In this document: positions 51,343-59,029 of the stretch, in pieces
How positions within the stretch are numbered: position 1 is the stretch's first letter
How the letters are laid out: each line of letters opens with the position of its first letter
Source: JBBDYH01 sp040901795
GTDB lineage: Bacteria; Planctomycetota; Planctomycetia; Pirellulales; JALHPA01
Assembly (NCBI GenBank): GCA_040901795.1
Contig: JBBDYH010000064.1
Coordinates: 70,545 to 134,544 of the forward strand
Reading direction: 5' to 3'
Length of the DNA: 64,000 nucleotides
Position numbers and translations under genes: made by a program
The notes under the pieces: model-generated
The model's database searches: none
Seen by the model: the letters and a program-made list of their open reading frames with translations, nothing else
What the model was told of the DNA's origin: nothing

Positions 51343-53368
51343 TGACCCGCCGCCGGCCGAATAGTCCGGCCGTTAAGCCGCCCAACGCAATCAGCAGCCA
51401 GCTTGCCGGCTCCGGGACTGGTGCTGTCCCTGCCGTCGCTGCTACGGGTGCAGCCAGCGGCAGCGCGCCCGGATTGTAGAACACGCCCAACAGCGTCACG
51501 TCGTCGTCATCGACAAAGCCGTTGTAGTCAAAATCCCCCAACGCCCAGTGCGGTTGTGGGACGCCGGGCGCATACGTCGCGCCGACGATTGTCACATCGT
51601 CGTCGTTCACCACGCCATCCAGGTTGGCGTCCCCTGTGCGCGTGTAGGCCATGAGCACGGACGTGTCGTCCACCGGCTGGCCGCGAAACGTCGTGTACGG
51701 ACCCAAGGGTAACGCAGAGTTCTCGGCATAGCCGACTGACCGCGACTGGGGCTCAGCCGCGGCGGCGCTGCTCGTAATGCCCAGGCCGGTCCAAGTCGCG
51801 CTCAAACCAGCCGACCCGCGCCCGGCCAGAATCTGCTGACGAACCGTAGCGACCGGGCTTGTCCCGGTATAGTCAATCGCCGCCGCATTGTTCACCAGAT
51901 CGAACTTTGCAGTCGGCGTCGCTCCACCCGCAATTGAAAGCGCGCCAACCACCGACGTGCCGGCGTTTGTTCCATTGGCCGCAACCGCCACCGTTCCTTC
52001 GTTCACCGCCAACCCGGCGGCGCGTAGGTTGTTCACCGTCAACGTGCCCGCGCCCGCCTTGGTCACGTTCACCCCGCTGGTGGCCATTGCGGTGATCGAA
52101 AGATTGCTCGCCGCCGGCGCAACGTTGACCACCGTGTTGTCGGCCAGGGTTAAGGGCGCGCCAATTGTATGGCTACCGCTCACGACGTTGATCTCAGCAT
52201 CGCCGGTTGTGGTTTCAAGCGTGAGCGGGTTCGACCCGCCGATGGTGTAGGCCTTAGTGTTGTCGAAGTCGATCCGCGCAACTGTGACCGGCGTATTGAC
52301 CGTCACCACGCGCGGTGCCGTGATAACGGAGCCAAACTTCGCCTGAGCGAAAGTGCCATTTGGGATACCGCCGGTCCAATTCGCCGCCGCTGACCAGTTG
52401 CCGTTGGAGTCGATTTTCCAGCCTTGCGGCAAAGAAGTTTCAACATCTGCGAAAAGCATCCCGCCGGGCTCAACCAATCCTCCACTTCCACGAGTGATAA
52501 ACGAATCGATGAATTGGCCCGTTTGTCCGTTAAATCGAAGCACTGCACCACTCGGTGCAGGCTGACCTTCAGTTCTACTGTTGACGTACAGATTTCCGTC
52601 GGGTCCAAAGGCAACAACTTGGGGCACATGGAGCCCTGCTGTTCCTGGCTCAACGAAAACACCTAAGAATTCACCGGTCTTGCCGTCATACCGAAGCACG
52701 CTGTCAGTGAATGCACTGGCGACGTAAAGGTTTCCATCCGGACCAAAGTCAAAGCCGATTGGCCCGTGGAGTCCCCCGCTTCGCGCCGGAACAAAGTTAT
52801 CAATACGCACACCGGTAGTGCCGTTGAAGCGGACAATCCGGTCATCGCCGGCGCTGGCTACGTAGAGGTTTCCATCAGCTCCAAAGACAACGGTCTTGGG
52901 AAGCGACAAGTCCGCCGCAAATATTCGGTCGAATCCGGCGGTAGTGTAGCGGGACACGATGCCGGCATTCGTTGTGACGTACAGGAGCCCGTCCGGGCCA
53001 AAGATTAGGCCGCTCGGAATGCCATAGCCGTCTGCCAAGCTCTCGGCAAACGTATCCACGAATGCACCGGTTGACAAATTGAACCGCTGTATGGTTCCGA
53101 GGTGGCTCGCCACATACAAGAGTGAGTCAGGGCCGATCGCAAGGCCATTTGGTGGTCCAAGGGTGTCACTCGACAACAATGCACCCAAATAGTCGCCTGT
53201 GGTGGCGTCATACTTTAAAACGTTTCCCACCATACTGGCCGTGTCTCGATTCGTTACCAGCAGGACGTTCGCAACACATGGGAAAGAGGAGGCAATCAGA
53301 ACTGCGACCGTGGCAACGATGGCAAGCACCGTGCGTTTGAAGCCAGGAGGTGTGACCATAGCTGGCAC
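51329..53368 (-). CDS. PEP-CTERM surface protein with beta-propeller head and paired EF-hand repeat
   Basis: The 679-residue protein has a signal peptide (TVLAIVATVAVLIASSFPCVA), then an NHL/SMP-30-like propeller of about 300 residues with repeats such as GPDGLLYVTTNAGIVSRY and GPDGNLYVASAFTDSVLRY. The tail is the shared module: GNWSAAANWTGGIPN, beta-helix repeat KAGAGTLTVNNLRAAGLAV, calcium loops GDANLDGVVNDDDVT and GDFDYNGFVDDDDVT, and anchor VPEPASWLLIALGGLTAGLFGRRR. It is the intact third member of the family. Confidence 0.9.
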   Translation of the reverse strand: MPAMVTPPGFKRTVLAIVATVAVLIASSFPCVANVLLVTNRDTASMVGNVLKYDATTGDYLGALLSSDTLGPPNGLAIGPDSLLYVASHLGTIQRFNLSTGAFVDTFAESLADGYGIPSGLIFGPDGLLYVTTNAGIVSRYTTAGFDRIFAADLSLPKTVVFGADGNLYVASAGDDRIVRFNGTTGVRIDNFVPARSGGLHGPIGFDFGPDGNLYVASAFTDSVLRYDGKTGEFLGVFVEPGTAGLHVPQVVAFGPDGNLYVNSRTEGQPAPSGAVLRFNGQTGQFIDSFITRGSGGLVEPGGMLFADVETSLPQGWKIDSNGNWSAAANWTGGIPNGTFAQAKFGSVITAPRVVTVNTPVTVARIDFDNTKAYTIGGSNPLTLETTTGDAEINVVSGSHTIGAPLTLADNTVVNVAPAASNLSITAMATSGVNVTKAGAGTLTVNNLRAAGLAVNEGTVAVAANGTNAGTSVVGALSIAGGATPTAKFDLVNNAAAIDYTGTSPVATVRQQILAGRGSAGLSATWTGLGITSSAAAAEPQSRSVGYAENSALPLGPYTTFRGQPVDDTSVLMAYTRTGDANLDGVVNDDDVTIVGATYAPGVPQPHWALGDFDYNGFVDDDDVTLLGVFYNPGALPLAAPVAATAGTAPVPEPASWLLIALGGLTAGLFGRRRVNATV

Positions 53369-53491
53369 CTAGGACAAGACTCAAGGGGCATAGGAGAGCT
53401 CCGCCAGACTAGTCGCGAGAATTGCACGTGTCAAACTTTTTTGCGGCGCTGCCTCACCCGAACGAACCACGGCAAAATGTTCGACTGCCGC

Positions 53492-53599
53492 CGGGGCTGA
53501 AGGCCCCGCACTCGATAGCCCAGGGCTGGGGGCCCCCCCCCGCCCTGGGTTACCGGCCAGTCAAGTTCATTTCAAGGCCCAACGGGCCGCAACTCGATC
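53492..53599. repeat. Dispersed repeat family C, copy 2
   Basis: It has the same blocks as 49659-49775 (GGGGCTGAAGGCCCCG, CCAGGGC...GCCCTGGGTTACCGG, CAAGGCCCAACGGGCCG), ending at the stop codon of an IS200-like transposase remnant. The intervening CTGGGGGCCCCCCCC shows a C-run. Confidence 0.7.
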
Positions 53600-53990
53600 A
53601 ATCCCAGACGTATCGTTCGTCATACGCAATCTGATGCCGCTCGAGGAGCAGACGAAACTCTTCCTGAAACGTCCGAACGCGATGATGGTCCTCTTGCGTT
53701 TCGATATAATGTTTGACTTGTTCCGCATTCGACTGACTGACCGAAAACGCGCCGTACCCGTTCTGCCAATGGAAGTCGCGCAACTCCGGTCCGTCCTCCT
53801 TGATCTGTGCGGACGAACTGGTCTTTAGTTCCTCCACGAGCTTGGCGACCGTCATTGTGCGGTGCAAGTTACACAATATGTGGACATGGTCTTCGACAAC
53901 GCCAACGATGAGCGACGGACAGTCGACGTTTTGAAGCGTCCCAATCAGGTAGCCCGGATTGGGACGAGATGGAACTGGAGATCGTTCAAG
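53598..53990 (-). pseudogene. IS200/Y1-type (HUH) transposase, N-terminal part lost
   Basis: The recognisable part includes GYLIGTLQNVDCPSLIVGVVEDHVHILCNLHRTMTV in pieces (HUH motif DHVHIL) and the C-terminal FHWQNGYGAFSVSQSNAEQV with HIVR-like YIETQEDHHRVRTFQEEF. The expected start is not found; upstream codons are unrelated. Family C repeat copy 2 abuts its 3' end. Confidence 0.75.
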
Positions 53991-54004
53991 GGGCCGTCGA
54001 ATAA

Positions 54005-54154
54005 ATGAGCGTGCCTTCCGTTCCCGCGCTATTGGATACGGCCGTTCCCATGTACGCCACCGGCATGCCGCATCCCTACCGAGATGCCTGCCAGGGGGTG
54101 ATGACTGACATCGCCAACGTGATCGATGCGGAGCGAACCCAAGAGATGCTATAA
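54005..54154 (+). pseudogene. N-terminal fragment of a PIN-domain (VapC-like) toxin
   Basis: The 49-residue frame MSVPSVPALLDTAVPMYATG then PHPYRDACQGVM matches the start of PIN proteins (normally LLDTNVPMYA). It stops after ERTQEML, about a third of the domain, so most catalytic acids are missing. The asparagine after the first aspartate is alanine here. Confidence 0.6.
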
Positions 54155-54553
54155 CCGGCCTTGCTCAACTAGCTCGCCTCGCAGGCGGACAAGCCGGGGC
54201 GCGTTCATATTCAGAAGTCGAGCTGTAGCTCGGCCCGTTGGCGTGAGACCGACAACCATGCCCGCCTCGATCGTGAAATGATCACCCCAAGTATCGCGCC
54301 TAGGACTGAACAAATCGGCGTGCTGCTTCGTCTCTGGGTCAATGCTGACCAAGTTCGGGCCTTTGTGGAAGTTGCACTCGCTACAGGCCCAAGCGAGCGA
54401 CTCCGGCTCGTCCGAAACTTCGTCCAGGTGCTGTTTGGCGATGATATGGTCGACGTGAAAAACGAGGTAGGGGAGGGCGCGCTCAGGAAAACGACAGTAT
54501 TCGCAACGGAGGCCCGCCCTTTGTCGGACTAATTGGCGGGTGCTTGCGTCCAT
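54149..54553 (-). CDS. HNH endonuclease
   Basis: The 134-residue protein has the HNH zinc/metal motif: LRCEYCRFPE, FHVDHIIAKQHL, then LAWACSECNFHKGPNLVSID. The C-terminus (LTPTGRATARLLNMNAPRLVRLRGEL) follows the form common in cyanobacterial and planctomycete HNH proteins. The role may be mobile or defensive. It starts 3 bases after the small upstream gene, so they are a pair. Confidence 0.9.
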   Translation of the reverse strand: MDASTRQLVRQRAGLRCEYCRFPERALPYLVFHVDHIIAKQHLDEVSDEPESLAWACSECNFHKGPNLVSIDPETKQHADLFSPRRDTWGDHFTIEAGMVVGLTPTGRATARLLNMNAPRLVRLRGELVEQGRL

Positions 54554-54556
54554 GCG

Positions 54557-54808
54557 TTAATCGTTCACGCGGTAAAGTCGCCGCGCTTTGACTTGCATGA
54601 GGCTAATCAGCTCCGCATCGTCAAGATACGCCCGATATTCGCTGTCTTCGTTCGGGGTGAGGCGGCCGAGATTTGCCTTCCTACCCAGTTCTTCGACTCG
54701 CTGGCGAAGTTCGTCGGTAATCGTCCAGTTGATGAGCTTTTGCGCCGCCTGAGGCGTGAGCCAACCGGTATCGGGATTCAGGAGCTCGTCTAAAGCGCTG
54801 GTTGCCAT
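54557..54808 (-). CDS. Small helical protein paired with the HNH gene
   Basis: An 83-residue protein opening MATSALDELLNPDTGWLTPQAAQKLINW, helical, with LTPNEDSEYRAYLDDAELISLMQVKARRLY. I know similar small proteins placed just before HNH genes; the function is unproven, possibly a regulator or antitoxin-like partner. The gap to the HNH start is 3 bases. Confidence 0.75.
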   Translation of the reverse strand: MATSALDELLNPDTGWLTPQAAQKLINWTITDELRQRVEELGRKANLGRLTPNEDSEYRAYLDDAELISLMQVKARRLYRVND

Positions 54809-55020
54809 TTCAAAATTATAGCAGGTATTGTCGGCCGGTTACACAGGGCAATCAGCAGTGGCGTTGCTCACAAGGCCCTAATCATGGATGGCTCAGTCGC
54901 GCCGAGGTGCAGGGCCAGAAGCTTTGCGTTGAGCGACGAACCTCCCTCCGCTTTCCTACTCTTACGCCAGTAGAGTATTCTTGAGGGAGCGGCAATTGCG
55001 CCACCAATTGATCCACTCCT

Positions 55021-55068
55021 CTGCGACTCGTTGAGTCGCAGCTACTGACCACCGACAACTGACCACTG
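55021..55068. repeat. Palindrome and TGACCA repeats before the aminotransferase gene
   Basis: A perfect 9-bp stem with 3-base loop (CTGCGACTC, GTT, GAGTCGCAG; 55021-55041) is followed by CTGACCACCGACAACTGACC, which repeats CTGACCAC. It ends 4 bases before the start codon and leaves no ribosome-binding site. Confidence 0.6.
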
Positions 55069-55072
55069 TTTC

Positions 55073-56326
55073 ATGCGCACCGACAACCCACGCGACGACG
55101 TCCGCCCGTTTCAAGTCGAGGTCGCCGACCGTGTCAAGCGGCTCCCGCCCTACCTCTTCGCCCGCATCAACGCCGTCAAATACGACAAGCGGCGCGCGGG
55201 CGACGACGTGATTGACCTGGGCATGGGCAACCCATCCGACGCGCCCGAGGACCAGGTTGTCGAAAAGCTCGTCGAGGCCGCGCGCGACCCCAAGAACCAC
55301 GGCTACAGCAAGGCCCTCGGCATCCCCAACCTCCGCCGCGAGGCCGCCGCCAAGTACTTTAAGAAGTACGGAGTCCGCCTCGATCCCGAGAGCGAAACGA
55401 TCGTCTGCCTGGGCAGCAAAGAGGGCTTCAGCCATATGTGCCTGGCCCTCATCGGCCCCGGCGACACCGCCATCGTGCCCGCTCCCTACTTTCCGGTACA
55501 CGTCTATGCCGTCACGATGGCCGGGGGCAACACCATCCAGCTCGAGGTCGCCGACAGTGAGAGGTTTCTGACGAACATAGCCTACACCTGCCAGCATCTG
55601 CACCCCAAGCCAAAGGTGGTCATCGTCAACTACCCGCACAACCCGTCGGCCGTGACGATCGAGCCGGCGTTTTACGTCGAGCTCGTAAAGCTCGCCAAGC
55701 GATACGGCTTCATGGTGATCAGCGATTTCGCGTATGCCGACGTCGCGTTCGAGGGCTATCATCCGCCGAGCTTCTTGGCAGCGCCGGGCGCCCGCGACGT
55801 GGGCGTGGAGTTCACGACCATGAGCAAGGGCTACAACATGGCGGGCTGGCGCGTCGGCTTTTGCTCCGGAAACGCCGAGATGGTCCGGGCGTTGGGCACG
55901 ATCAAGACCTATTACGACTACGGAATGTTCCAGGCCATCCAGGTTGCGGCGATCGTGGCGCTGCGGCACGGCGACGCCGGCGTCGAGCGGCAAAGCGAAA
56001 TCTATCACGCTCGGCGAGATGTGCTGGTCGAAGGACTGCGGCGGCTGGGCTGGAGCATTACCCCGCCGCGCGCCGGAATGTTCGTCTGGGCAAAAGTCCC
56101 CGAGCCGTGGACGAGCGCCATGACCACCATGGACTTCGCCGAAAAGCTCCTCAACGAGGGGAACGTCGCGGTCAGCCCCGGCAGCGGCTTCGGCCCGGCG
56201 GGCGAAGGATTTCTGCGATTAGCGCTTGTTGAAAACGAGAACCGCCTTCGTCAAGCGGTGCGGCAAATCGGCAAGTGCCTGGGAAGCGAGGGAAAGGCGA
56301 GCGCCGTCGCACCGGCGTCCGTGTAG
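55073..56326 (+). CDS. Class I/II aminotransferase, AlaC-like
   Basis: The 417-residue PLP enzyme is close in pattern to E. coli AlaC (alanine-synthesising transaminase): RLPPYLFARINAVKYDKRRAG, IDLGMGNPSDAPEDQVVEKL, HGYSKALGIPNLRREAA, CLGSKEGFSHMCLAL, VNYPHNPSAVT, and the PLP lysine in TTMSKGYNMAGWRVGF. LL-diaminopimelate aminotransferase is a related alternative. No ribosome-binding site is visible before ATG 55073. Confidence 0.9.
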   Translation: MRTDNPRDDVRPFQVEVADRVKRLPPYLFARINAVKYDKRRAGDDVIDLGMGNPSDAPEDQVVEKLVEAARDPKNHGYSKALGIPNLRREAAAKYFKKYGVRLDPESETIVCLGSKEGFSHMCLALIGPGDTAIVPAPYFPVHVYAVTMAGGNTIQLEVADSERFLTNIAYTCQHLHPKPKVVIVNYPHNPSAVTIEPAFYVELVKLAKRYGFMVISDFAYADVAFEGYHPPSFLAAPGARDVGVEFTTMSKGYNMAGWRVGFCSGNAEMVRALGTIKTYYDYGMFQAIQVAAIVALRHGDAGVERQSEIYHARRDVLVEGLRRLGWSITPPRAGMFVWAKVPEPWTSAMTTMDFAEKLLNEGNVAVSPGSGFGPAGEGFLRLALVENENRLRQAVRQIGKCLGSEGKASAVAPASV

Positions 56327-56358
56327 AATTACTGCGACCCTACAAGGCAAACGTTGCG

Positions 56359-56619
56359 ATGCCAGAGATAAGCCGTTTCTTTGGAACTGTAATCGCGATG
56401 TACTACAACGATCACCCGCCTCCGCACTTTCACGTCCGCTATGGTAAGCAGAAAGCCATTGTCGGAATTGAGTCGTTAACAATCATCGAAGGTCAACTTT
56501 CCCGCCGCGTGTTAGGTCTCGTCCGTGAATGGGCCGCCGAACACCAGGCCGAACTTCTAGCTAACTGGGATTTAGCGCGACAGCAATTGCCGCTCAACCC
56601 AATACCTCCACTCGAGTAA
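56359..56619 (+). CDS. DUF4160 protein
   Basis: The 86-residue protein has the DUF4160 signature: MPEISRFFGTVIAMYYNDHPPPHFHVRYG, followed by VREWAAEHQAELLANWDLAR. DUF4160 and DUF2442 genes occur as neighbours in many bacteria and have been suspected of forming toxin-antitoxin-like units; no activity is established here. It starts 32 bases after the aminotransferase gene. Confidence 0.9.
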   Translation: MPEISRFFGTVIAMYYNDHPPPHFHVRYGKQKAIVGIESLTIIEGQLSRRVLGLVREWAAEHQAELLANWDLARQQLPLNPIPPLE

Positions 56620-56623
56620 TGCA

Positions 56624-56902
56624 ATGCTGAAAGATATCGTTGCAGTCCGTCCTGTCGGCGATTTTCGCCTCTTTATACAATTCGAGGACGGCCTTGAAGG
56701 GACTATCGACATTGGCGAACTAGTGTCGTTTCAGGGCGTGTTCGAGCCGTTGAAGAATCTGGATGAATTCGCCCGGGTGTACGTCAACTCTGAGCTCGGA
56801 TCAATTGAGTGGCCAAATGGCGCGGACCTGGACCCGGATGTGCTATACGACCGCATCGCCAGCGTGGCCAAGGACGAAAGTCATTCGTCCGCAAAAACAT
56901 GA
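56624..56902 (+). CDS. DUF2442 protein
   Basis: The 92-residue protein shows the DUF2442 pattern: VRPVGDFRLFIQFEDGLEGTIDI, FEPLKNLDEFARVYVNSELGSIEWPNGADLDPDVLY. It starts 4 bases after DUF4160 and its stop overlaps the start of DUF4926 (ATGA). The tight spacing implies co-translation. Confidence 0.9.
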   Translation: MLKDIVAVRPVGDFRLFIQFEDGLEGTIDIGELVSFQGVFEPLKNLDEFARVYVNSELGSIEWPNGADLDPDVLYDRIASVAKDESHSSAKT

Positions 56903-57129
56903 TTCGCGAATTGGAAACCGTTGTCCTTACCCGGGACGTTCCAGAGCATTCGCTACTGCGCGGTGATGTCGGCGCTGTCGTACATTGTTATCAGGACGGC
57001 GAGCACTTTGAGGTTGAATTTGTCACGGCGGAGGGTCATACCGTGGCCCTGCTGACATTGCCCGCCAGTGACATTCGCCCCATGCAAGAGTCCGAGATTC
57101 TGCATGCGCGGAAAGTCGAAGCGGTGTAG
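56899..57129 (+). CDS. DUF4926 protein
   Basis: The 76-residue protein matches DUF4926: MIRELETVVLTRDVPEHSLLRGDVGAVVH, FEVEFVTAEGHTVALLTLPASDIRP. DUF4926 members are small SH3-like beta-barrel-type proteins that often adjoin DUF-type accessory genes. It is the third gene of the DUF4160-DUF2442-DUF4926 trio. Confidence 0.88.
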   Translation: MIRELETVVLTRDVPEHSLLRGDVGAVVHCYQDGEHFEVEFVTAEGHTVALLTLPASDIRPMQESEILHARKVEAV

Positions 57130-57169
57130 CATTGCCGCCATTCGGCAGGGCCGACACCAGGCCCACGTC

Positions 57170-57715
57170 CTACCTCACCCGCCGCCAGTTGTATCGCGTC
57201 TCGCCATCCTGATCGATCAGCACCATCCGCTGGGCGGTGACTTTGACGATCTGGTCGCTCGCCCGATCGCCGACGCGCCGTTTGACGAATTCGACCTTGT
57301 CGGCCGGCTCGCCCCCTACGGTCCGCCGATTGAAGCGGCCCTCGTCGATCGTCCAAGTCGTTTCAATCCGCAACCGCGGTGTAAACATCCGCGCTTTCCA
57401 GCCGTCGAACTCGACCACCATCGTCGCCGTGCCATTCGGCCGGACCGTCAACGTCCGTTTCCCCTGGTAGTCGTCTTCCCAGGTGCCCAGAACGAGATCC
57501 TGCATCCGACTCTCGGATGACAGTCCCACAGCCGGCGCGTTTGCGGCGCCGTCGCCGTTGCGACCCATCGCGGCCGGGATACCGCGGCCCGGATACGATC
57601 GCACGACCGCGAACAGGCCTGCGCTTAGAATTGCCGCCGCCAGGACAAGCCGCACTATGATTGCCCGGTACGCCGCAAGTGATTTGCCCGAAGCTGAGGT
57701 AGGATCACGGCCCAT
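57170..57715 (-). CDS. Membrane-anchored hypothetical protein
   Basis: ATG 57715 follows GGAG and gives 181 residues. One membrane segment (IIVRLVLAAAILSAGLFAVV, about 19-38) is followed by a Gly/Ala linker and a beta-rich domain (VLGTWEDDYQGKRTLTVRPNGTATMVVEFDGW, in pieces, to YNWRRVR). The GTWEDDYQGKRTLT-type start resembles lipocalin-like secreted domains. Function unknown. Confidence 0.7.
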   Translation of the reverse strand: MGRDPTSASGKSLAAYRAIIVRLVLAAAILSAGLFAVVRSYPGRGIPAAMGRNGDGAANAPAVGLSSESRMQDLVLGTWEDDYQGKRTLTVRPNGTATMVVEFDGWKARMFTPRLRIETTWTIDEGRFNRRTVGGEPADKVEFVKRRVGDRASDQIVKVTAQRMVLIDQDGETRYNWRRVR

Positions 57716-57855
57716 GGGGGTCTCCAGAAGAACAGTCGGCACAATGTTGTAAATCTCGGCTATACCGCGGGTTGAAGGCAATCTTTTCTCGCGCCCGGCA
57801 CAAAACCTGCATTCTCGCGCGGTACCACCATTCGAAACGTCCGCTTGGAATTGCC

Positions 57856-58902
57856 ATGCGTGCTCTCACGATTGTCTGCGGTCAAACCAACGGCGCGGCA
57901 CTAACCGATGTGCCGGAGCCATCGGCGGACGAAGGGTCCGTTTTGGTCCAGACCCTCGCGATGGGCGTCTGCGGCACCGATCGCGAAATCGTCGCCGGCG
58001 CACTTGGCAAGCCGGCGGAAGGGTGCGACTCGCTCGTGTTGGGTCATGAATCACTCGGCCGCGTTCTCGAAGCGCCGCCGGACAGTGGCTTTGCACCTGG
58101 CGACCTTGTCGTGGGCATTGTCCGACGTCCCGATCCGGTGCCGTGCCTGAACTGCGCGGCCGGCGAGTGGGACATGTGTCGCAACGGCTTGTACACCGAA
58201 TGCGGCATCAAAGAGCGCGAGGGCTTTGGCCGCGAGCGATTTCGCATTGAGCCGGAGTTCCTCGTGCGACTCGACTCACGGCTGGGCCGCACCGGTGTGT
58301 TGCTGGAGCCGGCCAGTGTGCTGGCCAAGGCTTGGGAACAGATCGAGTATATCGGCCGCCGCACGCGCTGGGCGCCGCAGCGCATTTTGGTCACCGGCGC
58401 CGGTCCGGTGGGATTGCTGGCGGCATTGATGGGACAACAGCGCGGGTTGGAACTTCACGTGCTCGACATTGTCGAAACAGGACCCAAGCCGCAACTTGTT
58501 CGCGATCTCGGCGGCATGTACCACACCGGGTCGGTCGACGAAGTCGCCCGGCTGGCGGATATCATCATCGAGTGTACCGGCTACGGCCCACTCGTATTCG
58601 ACTGCATTCGCCACACACCGCGGGGCGGCATGGTATGTCTCACCGGCTTGTCCGCCGGCAAGCGGTCGATTGAAATCGATCCGGCACGGTTCAATACGAG
58701 GACGGTGCTGGAGAACGACGTGATCTTCGGCACCGTAAACGCCAACCGCCGGCATTACGAGCAGGGGGCCGACGCGCTGGGCAAAGCTGACCCCGCCTGG
58801 CTGGAGCGCCTGATTACGCGCCGCGTCCCGCTCGACCGCTGGCAAGAGGCGCTGCGGCCCGACCCGCAAAACGTAAAGTCAGTGATCGAATTCGCCGCCT
58901 GA
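57856..58902 (+). CDS. Zinc-type alcohol dehydrogenase, probable glucose 1-dehydrogenase
   Basis: The 348-residue enzyme matches archaeal-type glucose dehydrogenases: GVCGTDREIVAG (catalytic zinc cysteine), VLGHESLGRV (zinc His-Glu), and the structural-zinc cysteines in PCLNCAAGEWDMC. The Rossmann motif VTGAGPVGLLAAL and ECTGYGPLVFDCI follow. It would oxidise glucose to gluconolactone with NAD(P). It lies upstream of the GH15 gene, with a repeat cluster between; together they suggest release then oxidation of glucose. Confidence 0.88.
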   Translation: MRALTIVCGQTNGAALTDVPEPSADEGSVLVQTLAMGVCGTDREIVAGALGKPAEGCDSLVLGHESLGRVLEAPPDSGFAPGDLVVGIVRRPDPVPCLNCAAGEWDMCRNGLYTECGIKEREGFGRERFRIEPEFLVRLDSRLGRTGVLLEPASVLAKAWEQIEYIGRRTRWAPQRILVTGAGPVGLLAALMGQQRGLELHVLDIVETGPKPQLVRDLGGMYHTGSVDEVARLADIIIECTGYGPLVFDCIRHTPRGGMVCLTGLSAGKRSIEIDPARFNTRTVLENDVIFGTVNANRRHYEQGADALGKADPAWLERLITRRVPLDRWQEALRPDPQNVKSVIEFAA

Positions 58903-59027
58903 GTTGGAGTCCAAGCTTTAGCTTGCCAGCGTTGGAGTTCAAGCTTTAGTTTGTCCGGACAGCTCGCCACTGCGAGTCGCCGTGGCGACCTAAAGGCTGA
59001 ACTCCAACCCTGAACCCTGAACCCTCC
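58903..59027. repeat. REP-like family A cluster and TTCAGGG heptamers before GH15
   Basis: GTTGGAGTCCAAGCTTTAGC and GTTGGAGTTCAAGCTTTAG at 58903 and 58931 are followed by a reverse copy (AGGCTGAACTCCAAC, about 58994-59008). A CCCTGAACCCTGAACCCT heptamer run follows immediately before the start codon at 59030. Confidence 0.75.
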
Positions 59028-59029
59028 CC

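Noticed and set aside
53422..53634. 70-residue protein beginning MHVSNFF
   Set aside because: Its sequence is the translation of dispersed repeat C, which recurs at 49659-49775 without this frame.
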